DNA from: Corynebacterium crudilactis
GTDB taxonomy: Bacteria; Actinomycetota; Actinomycetes; Mycobacteriales; Mycobacteriaceae
Assembly (NCBI RefSeq): GCF_001643015.1
Contig: NZ_CP015622.1
Coordinates: forward strand, 2,803,358 to 2,867,357
Direction: 5' to 3'
DNA length: 64,000 bases
The stretch's first letter is position 1. Every line of letters starts with the position of its first letter. The translations under genes and the position numbers were made by a program. Below, one piece after another: positions 9,380 through 18,455 of the stretch. The notes beneath the pieces are model-generated. The model made no database searches. It worked only from the letters and a program-made list of their open reading frames with translations, and had not been told where the DNA came from.

Positions 9380-12300
9380 AAAGCCACTTCCCCATTTTCT
9401 TTCCTCAGCGCATTTCTATGTCTGGATAGCGCTGGGGCTTGTTGTTTTCTGCCAATCCCTAAGTCAGCCTTTTGGGCAGGTTGCTGCCGACACCAAATTG
9501 GATCTGTTGCTCAACCCGGCAGGTTTTTTAAGTGGTGCCCTGCACGCATGGACAGATACTTTTACGCTGGGACAACTACAAAACCAGGCTTATGGGTACC
9601 TTTTCCCCCAAGGGTTGTTCTTCCTCATCACTGATTTCCTCCCCGATTGGATTGCCCAACGGTTGTGGTGGTGGCTGGTTCTTGGCGTGGGATTTTCTGG
9701 GTTTCACGTATTGGTGTCCAAACTTCAGATTGGTACGCCCCCATTTCGGATCATTGCAGCGTTATTGTTTGCGCTCTCCCCGCGCACGTTAACCACGCTG
9801 ACTGCGATTTCTTCTGAAGCCTGGCCCATCATGTTGGCACCGTGGGTATGCGTGCCGTTGTTATCTCGAAATATCACTGCCCGCGCCATCGCACTGTCTT
9901 TGCTGCCGGCAGCATGCATGGGTGCAGTCAATGCCACAGCAACCATGGCTGCGCTGATTCCGGCAGCGTTAATTCTGCTGTATCGCGGTCGCATCCTCCA
10001 GCTTGCGCTCTGGGGACTAGGCGTGTTGGCAGTTAATGCCTGGTGGATTGGCCCACTGCTGGTTCTTGGTAAATACGCCCCACCATTCACGGAATTTATT
10101 GAAAGCGCCGCCGTCACCACTTCTTGGCTCAACCCGGTAGAAATACTTCGAGGCACCACCAGTTGGACTCCTTTTGTGGATACCGAACGCCAAGCTGGAT
10201 ATTTACTTGTCAACGATGCCCTGTTCGTGGTCTTAAGCGTATTGGTGGCAGCCCTTGGCCTCATTGGATTGAGCCTGCTCAAACACCGTGGCTTGTGGGC
10301 ATTCATGCTGGCTACCGGGCTGTTAGTCCTCGGCAGTGCCAGCATTCCCACTGTCCAAAATTTCCTCGATGGTCCCGGAGCGGCACTACGCAATATCCAT
10401 AAATTTGATCTGCTCATTCGCATGCCCTTGATGGTGGGTATCGCCGCATTGGGGTCGCATATCGCAGTGCCCTCGCTCCAGTCCTTGCGTCATGGGGCTG
10501 CCAAGCACTCAACACACAAGACACTCCACAAACGCCAAGCCGCAGGCCTTCTCGTGGTGTTGATTGCTGCAGGTGCATTGGCTCCCGCCTGGTCTGCCCG
10601 TTTATTACCGCAAGGTACGTGGGAAAAAGTACCGGAGTATTGGTATGAAGCCACGAACTTTATCAATGACAATGCGGCTGGCACCCGCACGTTGATGTGG
10701 CCAAGTTCTCCTTTTGCACGCCAGGATTGGGGATGGACGAGAGATGAACCCGCCCAACCGCTTCTTGATGTGCCGTGGGCTGTCCGCGATGCTATTCCGC
10801 TTGTCCCGCCAGAAGCCATTCGTGGGCTTGACGGCCTGGAGGCATCATTTAGTGATGAAGCTTTGAAGCGTTTAGGAATCGGTGCGGTGCTGGTCAGACA
10901 TGATCTAGACACAGCGCTAAAAGAAGAACCAGAGCTAGAGCTTCCTGGTGAAAAACATACCTTCGGCGAAGTGGATGTTTATCTCATCGACCCAAATCGG
11001 GATATGTGGATTACCGCAGATCCTTTGCCCACCGTTGCTGGAGGTGGTGAAATCTTGTCACTTTTGGACACAATCAATAGCTATTCACCGCGCACATTAG
11101 TTGGCGATAGCGCCCAGATCGTCACTGATACTCCCCAGCTTGTGGGCACCAATTACGGCGATGGCACCAGTTCCGCTGCACTGAGCAGTCTTGAGGAAAC
11201 TGAAGTGAAGAATCGACTGGTGGATTACCCTTCCGCAGGCCCGCTGACCACGGTGGTACAGCAAGGATCCATCACGGCGTCCTCTTCTGGTTCTGATGCC
11301 ACCTCCTTTGGCGGCGCACAACCAGATCGTTCGCTTAATTCACTTCTCGATGGCCGCCACAACACCGCCTGGTACCCCACTCCCGGAGATACGTCCCCCT
11401 GGCTCGAAGTCGCAGGTACTGGCACCACCTTGTCCATTTCCCCGCGCGCCACGATTACCGCCACGATTACCTCCGGCGATTCCGTCATGGTCCGTGAATT
11501 CCCCAAAGGCCGCACCACCACCGTCACTTTGGCGCAGCCTGAAGCACGGATCGAATTCGACGGTTTTGTGGGTATCTCCGAACTCATCCTCGAGGGACTA
11601 AGCCGCACCATCACCGTGCCGGAAACATCTCCTGAGGTGCAGCAATTTGTGTTCCAACGCCTCACTGTTCCCACCTCATTTTTAGATCGAGCCTTTACTG
11701 TTCCACGCCACATGTCGGTAACAGTAGATGCCCAATCCTGCGCCACCCTAGAACTCGACGGAGAACCCATCCCCTGCGGCCCACTCGAACTAACGCCTGG
11801 CACGCATATGCTGCGCACACAATCAGAATGGGTCACGCTCACCGAATCAGTACCGCACGCCAGCGTGCAACCAGCCACAAATATTGAAGCAGCCACCGAC
11901 GACCGAGTGCTCATCACCACGCGCTCTTTCAATCCAGGCACCCAAGCGCTTCTCGACGCATCCTCCCTTTCCCCCATCGAGCTCGATGCCTCCTCCCAAG
12001 GTTTCATCATTCCCGCAGGTGTATCTGGTCACTTGAGCTTTTCTTTCGAAGGTGAAAAACCTTACCGGCTGTCCCTGTTCGGCGGAGCCACCTTAGCTGT
12101 GCTGCTGGTATTGGGATGCCTTGTTGTGGGGAGGCGTCGAGAAGCACACAATCCTGCGTGGAAAGACACCCGCAACGCACCCTGGGCAGTGGTGGCCCTG
12201 ATACCGATGTTGGGCTGGTGGTTTATCCCAGCGCTCGGCTTCTGGCTTTTGTTGCGATACACCCTGATCCCCACCTGGGTGATGGCCGGATTGCCCTTAA

Positions 12301-12437
12301 GCATTTGCGGTTTGTGGCTCGCCCAAGCCCCCTGGCCAGCCGCCGCATACCCAGGTGATTCGCCAATATTAGCCCTGTTAGTGGGAATTTCTGTGGCTGC
12401 CCTATTTGTTGGCGATTTAAGAGCTCCGAAATCCTGA
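9357..12437 (+). CDS. aftD: Alpha-(1->3)-arabinofuranosyltransferase AftD
   Basis: Large GT-C membrane glycosyltransferase that adds branching arabinofuranose from decaprenyl-phospho-arabinose to arabinogalactan or lipoarabinomannan. About 1026 residues. The N-terminal part contains many membrane helices and the AftD-typical DTKLDLLLNPAGFLSGAL. The long external C-terminal region includes a discoidin-like, carbohydrate-binding-type segment near residue 660 (SLNSLLDGRHNTAW). Two to three helices follow at the C terminus. The start is uncertain: ATG 9357 and ATG 9333 are both in frame and neither has a clear ribosome binding site. It is shorter than mycobacterial AftD (about 1400 residues). Order with DUF2613 and nagA2 matches mycobacteria. 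Confidence 0.88.
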   Translation: MVHAKQTKKPLPHFLSSAHFYVWIALGLVVFCQSLSQPFGQVAADTKLDLLLNPAGFLSGALHAWTDTFTLGQLQNQAYGYLFPQGLFFLITDFLPDWIAQRLWWWLVLGVGFSGFHVLVSKLQIGTPPFRIIAALLFALSPRTLTTLTAISSEAWPIMLAPWVCVPLLSRNITARAIALSLLPAACMGAVNATATMAALIPAALILLYRGRILQLALWGLGVLAVNAWWIGPLLVLGKYAPPFTEFIESAAVTTSWLNPVEILRGTTSWTPFVDTERQAGYLLVNDALFVVLSVLVAALGLIGLSLLKHRGLWAFMLATGLLVLGSASIPTVQNFLDGPGAALRNIHKFDLLIRMPLMVGIAALGSHIAVPSLQSLRHGAAKHSTHKTLHKRQAAGLLVVLIAAGALAPAWSARLLPQGTWEKVPEYWYEATNFINDNAAGTRTLMWPSSPFARQDWGWTRDEPAQPLLDVPWAVRDAIPLVPPEAIRGLDGLEASFSDEALKRLGIGAVLVRHDLDTALKEEPELELPGEKHTFGEVDVYLIDPNRDMWITADPLPTVAGGGEILSLLDTINSYSPRTLVGDSAQIVTDTPQLVGTNYGDGTSSAALSSLEETEVKNRLVDYPSAGPLTTVVQQGSITASSSGSDATSFGGAQPDRSLNSLLDGRHNTAWYPTPGDTSPWLEVAGTGTTLSISPRATITATITSGDSVMVREFPKGRTTTVTLAQPEARIEFDGFVGISELILEGLSRTITVPETSPEVQQFVFQRLTVPTSFLDRAFTVPRHMSVTVDAQSCATLELDGEPIPCGPLELTPGTHMLRTQSEWVTLTESVPHASVQPATNIEAATDDRVLITTRSFNPGTQALLDASSLSPIELDASSQGFIIPAGVSGHLSFSFEGEKPYRLSLFGGATLAVLLVLGCLVVGRRREAHNPAWKDTRNAPWAVVALIPMLGWWFIPALGFWLLLRYTLIPTWVMAGLPLSICGLWLAQAPWPAAAYPGDSPILALLVGISVAALFVGDLRAPKS

Positions 12438-12536
12438 ATGAGTATTTGTATGGCGCACCACTTCCTCGGCGCTTAAACAGACACACAGAACATCACTATT
12501 TTTGTATATTTCATGCCTCCAAGGCAGCAATGTGAG

Positions 12537-12579
12537 GATTCACCATTTTTAGCTTCATCACCCTGTCTTATGGTGAATC
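12537..12579. terminator. Stem-loop between convergent aftD and tmaT
   Basis: Perfect 10-bp inverted repeat GATTCACCAT (12537-12546) and ATGGTGAATC (12570-12579) with a 23-nt loop. It lies in the 150-bp gap between convergent genes. There is no long T run after it, so termination is plausible but unproven. Confidence 0.5.
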
Positions 12580-12587
12580 GGAACACC

Positions 12588-13646
12588 CTAGCGAGTGACG
12601 CGCCGGGTCCAGTTCATGATGGGTTCTTCGATGAAGGTGTAGCTGATTGCGGCCACTGGAATCGTAATAAGCACAGTTGCGGCAAACACCAGCAGGAAAT
12701 AACCACTAAATAAGGGCACTCCTAGAAGTGGAAACACAATGGTCAGCACAGGTAGATGCCACAGGAAGATGGAATATGACCAGGTGCCGAGAGTTTTCAT
12801 CCATTCAGAATCCAAAATCCGTGAAGGTGTGCCCAAGGCATAAGGCACCACAAGCAGCGCTGCAAATACTGTGCCAGCCAGAATTCGCAGGTTAAATTCC
12901 CCAGGACTAGGGTGTACTAAACCTAAGGGGCCAAACCATTCCTGACCTGCTATCCAGGCCACAATCAACGCTAAAAACACCCACACAAAACTAGGCAATC
13001 TAGGGAAACGAATACCCTCTAATTCCGCAGCAATCATGCCCACGGCAAACCAACATGCATAGGCAGGTGGCCAGATCTGCATATTAGGCAGGCCCTGGTC
13101 AATGGATGATTCCACCAACGGAATCCATGGCCACACCAGACTTAATGCAGCACCACCAGCAATAAGAACAATGCGCACCGGCCGATCAAATCTCCCCAAA
13201 AGCCACGCCAAAAGGGGAACTACCAGGTAGAAGGCTACTTCTACACACAAGGACCACATGTGGGTTAGCCCTGCCATTAGTCCATGTGGCCAATAGATTT
13301 GCGTCATCGTGATATTGGCCAGCCACGGCCCAGTGGGGATGAATAACAATACTGCTATCACGGTGGCTAGATATGCGGGCATGATGCGGGCACAGCGTTT
13401 GAAATAATAAACTCTCATCCGCTGCTTAGAGCGTCGGCGCCATAGAACAAATGCAGAAAGTGCAAAAAATACTGCGACGAAGAAATCAAAACGCGCCAGC
13501 ACCGCGCCTATATGTGTGGCAGGATCCACGGAGGTTTGGAAAGCAACGTGGGTTGCCAATACGCCCAGGGAGGCGATCGCGCGAAGTCCCTCGAGTGAGC
13601 TGATGAATCCGCGGTGGCGGATGGGTGCATATGATTGGGTAGACAT
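12588..13646 (-). CDS. tmaT: Membrane acyltransferase, family 3 (TmaT-like, trehalose mycolate acetyltransferase)
   Basis: 352-residue membrane protein of the Acyltransf_3/OafA family with about ten hydrophobic segments. The family start is visible in SSLEGLRAIASLGVLATHVAF, with the conserved Arg and His, and the sequence ends in a basic tail. In C. glutamicum the acyltransferase at this position of the cluster (NCgl2759 by my recollection and by counting genes back from pck) is TmaT, which acetylates trehalose monocorynomycolate before MmpL export. The ATG at 13646 is preferred over a TTG at 13703, which would run into the divergent DUF3068 gene. The functional assignment rests on position and family. 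Confidence 0.82.
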   Translation of the reverse strand: MSTQSYAPIRHRGFISSLEGLRAIASLGVLATHVAFQTSVDPATHIGAVLARFDFFVAVFFALSAFVLWRRRSKQRMRVYYFKRCARIMPAYLATVIAVLLFIPTGPWLANITMTQIYWPHGLMAGLTHMWSLCVEVAFYLVVPLLAWLLGRFDRPVRIVLIAGGAALSLVWPWIPLVESSIDQGLPNMQIWPPAYACWFAVGMIAAELEGIRFPRLPSFVWVFLALIVAWIAGQEWFGPLGLVHPSPGEFNLRILAGTVFAALLVVPYALGTPSRILDSEWMKTLGTWSYSIFLWHLPVLTIVFPLLGVPLFSGYFLLVFAATVLITIPVAAISYTFIEEPIMNWTRRVTR

Positions 13647-13687
13647 TATTTCAACATGCGAGTTTAGCGGAAGGTGCGGGCAATTAT

Positions 13688-14509
13688 ATGAAGCGATCTG
13701 CAACGGTTCTGATCATTGCGGGCGTGCTGCTCCTCATCTTTGCTTTCACAGTACCGCCGTTTGTTACTGGCCAGGCTAGATCGATCCCGAAAGATTTGGA
13801 TTTAACTTTGGTGAGCACAAGCCCCCAAGGTTTTACGCGTACTGAACACCTTGTTACGGCGCCTACCGAAAAAATTGATGAGATCGCGCTGCATGCAGAG
13901 CAGACAGTCACAGATGTTTCCGCGCAAACAAGTGCAGAAATTACTGATGATCTAGTGCTCATTGGCCATTCTCGTTACCCAGTATTGGAGCCTTCTGCCA
14001 CCATTTCAGGTTCACCAGCAGATAGTTCTAATTCCACTCGGGAGGGTCTGCACTATTTCTTCCCAGCTAATACGCTGCGCAACTCTTATCCTTTTTATGA
14101 CATGGTTTTAGGCGATGATCACCCGGTTGATTATGTTTCCCGCGAGGGCAACACTTATACCTTCTACCAGCAACTTCGCCATGTTCCTTTATCGGGTGAT
14201 GCTGGTAGTTATTCGGTGGAGCGCACACTCCAAGTGGATCGTTTCTCTGGAATAATTCTATCGAAAGACGAATCGATGATTTTCCACAGCGCGAATGGCG
14301 ATGAGACCGTAGAATTCGCTTACACTGCCGAAACCTCAAAGCTACTGCAAAAAATTGCATACGATATTGATCAGCGATTGTCGTGGGCTAAGGGTTTGGA
14401 TTTCTTCTCTAAGTTCTTAGGCCTGTTACTGCTGGCAGTTGGTGTGTTTAGCACCGGCATTTTCAAGCGTGGACAACTAATGAGAACTGTGAACAACCTC
14501 AGGAGCTAA
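13688..14509 (+). CDS. DUF3068 membrane protein (Rv0227c-like, needed for mature lipomannan in C. glutamicum)
   Basis: 273 residues with a hydrophobic helix at each end (about 5-27 and 243-262) and a large external domain between them, a two-anchor topology typical of DUF3068. Conserved-looking features are the TVPPFVTGQARSIPKDLDLT start of the external region and YFFPANTLRNSYPFYD in the middle. As I recall, deletion of the C. glutamicum member (NCgl2760) truncates lipomannan and removes lipoarabinomannan; its enzymatic role is unknown. It is divergent from the acyltransferase across 41 bp and 5 bp upstream of the next membrane protein gene, whose ribosome binding site lies inside its last codons. 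Confidence 0.85.
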   Translation: MKRSATVLIIAGVLLLIFAFTVPPFVTGQARSIPKDLDLTLVSTSPQGFTRTEHLVTAPTEKIDEIALHAEQTVTDVSAQTSAEITDDLVLIGHSRYPVLEPSATISGSPADSSNSTREGLHYFFPANTLRNSYPFYDMVLGDDHPVDYVSREGNTYTFYQQLRHVPLSGDAGSYSVERTLQVDRFSGIILSKDESMIFHSANGDETVEFAYTAETSKLLQKIAYDIDQRLSWAKGLDFFSKFLGLLLLAVGVFSTGIFKRGQLMRTVNNLRS

Positions 14510-14514
14510 ACCGT

Positions 14515-15939
14515 ATGACCACAACCCGGCAGATCCTTCTGTGGACGTGGACAACTGTGCTTTTGGGGTCGTTGTTGTGGCCGTTGGCTGCACCGGGTGA
14601 GTTGTTGTTGCGTGATATGTCGGTTGTGGATAATCCTGCGTTGTCGCTTAATTCGCTGGGTTTTGGTGATTTGCCGTCACGTAATGCTCCGCAGGACGGT
14701 GTGTTGGCGCTGCTGGGTTTCTTGCCGGTGAGTTGGCTGGTGCGCTTTTTATTGCTGGTGGCAGGTTTTGCGGGGGCGTGGGGGGCTATGCGGTTGGGGC
14801 CGTCCCGGTTTTTAGCCGTTACCGTGGCCATTTATAACCCGTTTGTGGTGGAACGCCTGCTGCAGGGGCATTGGTCTTTGGTGATGGCTGTGTGGCTGCT
14901 GCCGCTGATTGTCGCCTTACGCCGGTATCCGCGCTGGCAGATCGTGGCAATGTGGGCAGCTTCGCTCACCCCAACGGGTGCGGTGGTTGCGGCGATCATT
15001 GGCGTTGCGAGTTCTAAAAAAAGAGGCTTGTCGACGTTTTGTGCCCTTATTTCCTGGCTTCCGTGGCTCATCCCGGCTTTAATTGCTACGCCCACTTCAG
15101 GTGGTGCGCTCACCTTTGCCATCCGTGCAGAAACTTTTGCGGGCACCATCGGCACGGCTGTGGGCTTGGGTGGCATTTGGAATGCCGCAGCAGTACCTGC
15201 TTCTCGGGAAGTGGGGCTCGCGGTTGCTGGCATCTTATTATTTATTATTCTCCTGGCGGGCTTTCGGAATTGTCCCTGGATTTTGGGAGTTATCGCCGTC
15301 GTAGGCTTGGCAGGAGCAGTCGGACCATGGCTGATGCCGAACCTGTTTACCTGGACTATTGCCTATATTCCGGGAGCTGCATTATTCCGGGATTCGCAAA
15401 AACTCCTCATGCTCATAATTCCGGCCTATGTCTGTTTGGCTGCCGGGGTGAAAAGTCCACTGTCGTGGGTGGCAACAAGTCTGGCTTTATTACAAATCCC
15501 GGATGCACCACGTGAAGTCGCTGCGATGCGACCAAGTAACGCTCATGTCGCCTCTGTGGATGCACTGGCGGAGGTGGCAGCAGGACGGGACGTCTTGATC
15601 ATCGGCTCCAATTCGCTAGCCACCAGGGAGGATGGCATCCCTGTTGTCGATCCCCGCACCAAAGCCCTCTCCGTGGTGGAATCTGGTGAATTACGCGTCG
15701 ATGGCATCATCACCGATGCGCCATCACCGCGTTGGAGTGACGCAGTTCAGGCATGGTCTGCCGGTGACATGGCACGCCTCGAAGAATTGGGCGTGGGCGT
15801 TGTGGTTGATGGGGATACCATCACAGAAACCAGCGCCCCACCACAGCGCGGGTGGAAATACTATCTCGGAATAGGCCTGAGCGTGATGTGGTTGGCGCTG
15901 CCGCTAGGGCTACTTTTTCTTCGCAAGCCCAAGAAGTAA
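14515..15939 (+). CDS. Uncharacterised multispanning membrane protein (Rv0226c-like)
   Basis: 474 residues with about ten to eleven hydrophobic segments and a polar region of about 120 residues near the C terminus before the last helix. The AGGAG at 14500-14504, within the end of the DUF3068 gene, serves this ATG. Position between the DUF3068 gene and a GT4 gene matches mycobacterial Rv0226c. The topology and the NPFVVERLLQGHW region are reminiscent of GT-C glycosyltransferases, but I see no diagnostic catalytic motif, so no function is assigned. Its last 30 bp overlap the convergent glycosyltransferase gene. Confidence 0.82.
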   Translation: MTTTRQILLWTWTTVLLGSLLWPLAAPGELLLRDMSVVDNPALSLNSLGFGDLPSRNAPQDGVLALLGFLPVSWLVRFLLLVAGFAGAWGAMRLGPSRFLAVTVAIYNPFVVERLLQGHWSLVMAVWLLPLIVALRRYPRWQIVAMWAASLTPTGAVVAAIIGVASSKKRGLSTFCALISWLPWLIPALIATPTSGGALTFAIRAETFAGTIGTAVGLGGIWNAAAVPASREVGLAVAGILLFIILLAGFRNCPWILGVIAVVGLAGAVGPWLMPNLFTWTIAYIPGAALFRDSQKLLMLIIPAYVCLAAGVKSPLSWVATSLALLQIPDAPREVAAMRPSNAHVASVDALAEVAAGRDVLIIGSNSLATREDGIPVVDPRTKALSVVESGELRVDGIITDAPSPRWSDAVQAWSAGDMARLEELGVGVVVDGDTITETSAPPQRGWKYYLGIGLSVMWLALPLGLLFLRKPKK

Positions 15940-17019
15940 CTCTTCAAACTGCGCCCCTGCGATATCCCACTTGTAGTTTTCGGCGCGCTCTTTGGCGCGG
16001 GCGCCGAGCTGAGCGCGGAGGGAAGCGTCGAGAAGCAATTTTTTGGTTGCGGTAATCAGATCAGCCTTGGAGTCCACCAGCATGCCGGTGTGTCCATCGA
16101 CGATAGAATCGCGCAAGCCACCGGAACTGCGATAACCAATGGTCGGCACGCCATGCTGCGCTGCCTCAGTCACGGCCAAACCCCAGCCCTCTTTGCGGGA
16201 CGGCATCAAATGAATCGTGGCGCGCTCCAACAACGCATGCTTGTGGTCCTCCGCAACCTGGCCGTGGAAAACCACCCGATCACTCACACCCAAATCGCGC
16301 GCGTAATCCACCAGTTCCTCCTGCCACCACCCGCTACCTACGACATCCAACACCACGCCATCCACTGCTGCCACCACATCCATAGCATGCTCGATCTGCT
16401 TATGCGGCACCAAACGCGACAAGGTCACCATGTGCTGCCAGCCATCATTGAGCTCCAGCTTCGGCGTATGTAACGGCACCGGATCCACGCCATTGCGCAC
16501 AATATGGATCTGCTCCGGATTCACCCCAAGCGCAATGAGCTCCTCCGAGCTTGGCTCCGAGACCGTAACATAAGGTGCGTTTTTGTAGGCACGTGGAGCA
16601 ATTTTACTTTCAATCAACCACCCCACCTGTGCCAACACCCGCCCCACCACTGGCCACTGTTCCTTATGGCAATGATGGGTCAACAACACCGTTGGCTTGC
16701 CTGAGAAAAACTTGCCGAAAAACGGAATGCCATTCTGGGTATCCACAACAATATCCACTTTGGAAAAAGTACCGATGCCGAAACTCCCCAGCATCATGGC
16801 AGCCCACGCCTTCGGATACACGCTAAATTTCCCACCGCTTCGGGAATATCTCACCCCATCCCGAAAAGATCTCCGTGGCGCATCAGTATGCCCAGCAGTG
16901 CGAAACACCACCTCATGGCCCTGTTTCGCCAAAAACTCCCCAACGCGTTCAAGGTAACGTTCGCTTCCGCCACCTTGCGGGTGGGTAGTATCTCGCCAAC
17001 ACAACAAAAGGATCTTCAT
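15910..17019 (-). CDS. Glycosyltransferase, GT4 family (Rv0225-like)
   Basis: 369-residue GT-B fold glycosyltransferase, probably cytosolic or membrane-associated. The N-terminal domain starts MKILLLCWRDTTHPQGGGSE, with the glycine-rich acceptor-side loop. The donor-binding domain has VTLSRLVPHKQIEHAMDVVA, HLMPSRKEGWGLAVTEAAQH and the E-x7-E element. The ATG at 17019 is chosen because the Rossmann strand begins there; upstream in-frame sequence reads as non-coding. The substrate is unknown; the neighbours suggest a mannan or other envelope glycolipid. It is convergent with and overlaps the membrane protein gene by 30 bp, and divergent from the next gene across 37 bp. Confidence 0.88.
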   Translation of the reverse strand: MKILLLCWRDTTHPQGGGSERYLERVGEFLAKQGHEVVFRTAGHTDAPRRSFRDGVRYSRSGGKFSVYPKAWAAMMLGSFGIGTFSKVDIVVDTQNGIPFFGKFFSGKPTVLLTHHCHKEQWPVVGRVLAQVGWLIESKIAPRAYKNAPYVTVSEPSSEELIALGVNPEQIHIVRNGVDPVPLHTPKLELNDGWQHMVTLSRLVPHKQIEHAMDVVAAVDGVVLDVVGSGWWQEELVDYARDLGVSDRVVFHGQVAEDHKHALLERATIHLMPSRKEGWGLAVTEAAQHGVPTIGYRSSGGLRDSIVDGHTGMLVDSKADLITATKKLLLDASLRAQLGARAKERAENYKWDIAGAQFEELLLGLAKKK

Positions 17020-17056
17020 AGGGTAATTCAGTCTAGCTGCTTTCCAACAAGCCATA

Positions 17057-17635
17057 ATGGAAGCCATGTCCACAACCATCACCGTGTTCTCTCCCACCCA
17101 CTCCCCAGCGCAGATCCGCGAAACCATTTTGGCTGCCGCAAAAGAAGACGAAGTGGACTTCCTCGGAGTCCCTTTTACTCACCCAAGAAATGTCACCATC
17201 GACGTCGATGAAGAACTCATCAATGACTGCCTCGGCTGGCTCGATGACGTTGCACTCGCATCCGGTCTAGGCATTCAATACGACGACGAAGTTTTGCGCT
17301 ACGGCGATGAAGACATCGCTTTCACCGTACAAACCAAAAGCGATGACGACGCCCGCATCGGCGCTTCACGCATGGGCCTCGAACACATGCTGTCCTCTAT
17401 CGAAGATGATGATGACTACCTCAAGATCGCCCTTTTTGACCTAGATAATCCAGCCGATGAATCCTCCTTCATCTCAGCACGCAGCCTTGCAGAAGTAGCT
17501 GGTTGGACCCTAGAATTTGGAGTCGCAGGCGTCCGCAACTCCACCATTGTGTCCTCCACCGATGATGCCATCACCACCATTTTGCGATGGATGAACGGCG
17601 AAGATATCCGCGATCTTAACTGGACCAGTTCTTAA
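17057..17635 (+). CDS. Hypothetical acidic protein upstream of mtrP
   Basis: 192 residues, strongly acidic with clusters such as EDDDDY, no signal peptide and no membrane helix. I do not recognise a domain. The arrangement of beta strands and a DDAITTILRWM helix near the C terminus could fit a YbjN-like or T3SS-chaperone-like fold, but this is a weak impression. The start is either 17057 or the ATG nine bases later (17066). Its TAA is followed immediately by the ATG of mtrP with no gap, so the two should be co-translated. It has no counterpart that I know in the mycobacterial Rv0224c-Rv0225 interval. Confidence 0.78.
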   Translation: MEAMSTTITVFSPTHSPAQIRETILAAAKEDEVDFLGVPFTHPRNVTIDVDEELINDCLGWLDDVALASGLGIQYDDEVLRYGDEDIAFTVQTKSDDDARIGASRMGLEHMLSSIEDDDDYLKIALFDLDNPADESSFISARSLAEVAGWTLEFGVAGVRNSTIVSSTDDAITTILRWMNGEDIRDLNWTSS

Positions 17636-18400
17636 ATGGTTGCACTTCCGGCGCTCCGGCGTTTAGCGACTCTAAACAGGTCTTGGGGACTGCTATCTGA
17701 TTTCAAATATGAACAAACGCGTCCCGATATCTTCTACGGCAACCTCGCATTAGACACCTCACGCATGGTGAATGCACTGTCCGAAGATATTTCAGGAGTG
17801 TCCTTAGATGGCCTCAAAGTATTGGATGTCGGCGGTGGCCCAGGATACTTTGCACGAGCTTTTGAAGATCTTGGCGCCACTTATCTCTCTGTGGAACCAG
17901 ATGTCGGAGAAATGTCTGCCGCAGGAATTGATGTTCATGGATCAGTTCGCGGATCCGGCCTAGACCTGCCTTTTCGAAGCAACACCTTTGATGTTGTTTA
18001 TTCCTCCAATGTGGCAGAACATGTCTCGGATCCATGGGCCATGGGAGAAGAAATGCTCCGGGTCACTCGAAGTGGTGGCATGGCAATTTTGAGTTACACC
18101 ATCTGGCTGGGTCCCTTCGGCGGACACGAAACCGGATTATGGGAGCACTACGTTGGTGGCGCCTTCGCTAGAGACCGATATCAGAAAAAACATGGGCGCC
18201 CACCCAAAAATATTTTCGGCGAATCGCTATTTAATGTCTCTTGCAAAGACGGCTTGGCATGGGGAGCTTCCGTATCTAACGCAGAACTTGACGCTGCGTT
18301 TCCGCGCTACCACCCACAATGGGCCTGGTGGATGGTGAAAATTCCAGTGCTTCGGGAATTTGCCGTAAGCAACCTGGTGCTCGTATTTAAAAAGCACTAA
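17636..18400 (+). CDS. mtrP: SAM-dependent methyltransferase MtrP (mycolate transport)
   Basis: 254-residue class I methyltransferase. The SAM-binding motif I VLDVGGGPG is at 62-70, followed by the acidic residue in SVEPD and by motif YSSNVAEHVSDPW. It is the gene immediately before pck, as C. glutamicum NCgl2764 (mtrP), which is reported as needed for efficient transport of trehalose mycolates; M. tuberculosis Rv0224c corresponds. The methylated substrate is not known to me. It abuts the acidic hypothetical gene and ends at a strong terminator shared with convergent pck. Confidence 0.83.
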   Translation: MVALPALRRLATLNRSWGLLSDFKYEQTRPDIFYGNLALDTSRMVNALSEDISGVSLDGLKVLDVGGGPGYFARAFEDLGATYLSVEPDVGEMSAAGIDVHGSVRGSGLDLPFRSNTFDVVYSSNVAEHVSDPWAMGEEMLRVTRSGGMAILSYTIWLGPFGGHETGLWEHYVGGAFARDRYQKKHGRPPKNIFGESLFNVSCKDGLAWGASVSNAELDAAFPRYHPQWAWWMVKIPVLREFAVSNLVLVFKKH

Positions 18401-18407
18401 GACAAAG

Positions 18408-18441
18408 AATAAGGACCCCACTTTAAGTTGGGGTCCTTATT
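18408..18441. terminator. Bidirectional terminator between mtrP and pck
   Basis: Inverted repeat AATAAGGACCCCA (18408-18420) and TGGGGTCCTTATT (18429-18441) with an 8-nt loop. The stem carries A-rich and T-rich ends, so it works on either strand. It separates convergent mtrP and pck. Confidence 0.92.
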
Positions 18442-18455
18442 ATATCTCAGAGTTT

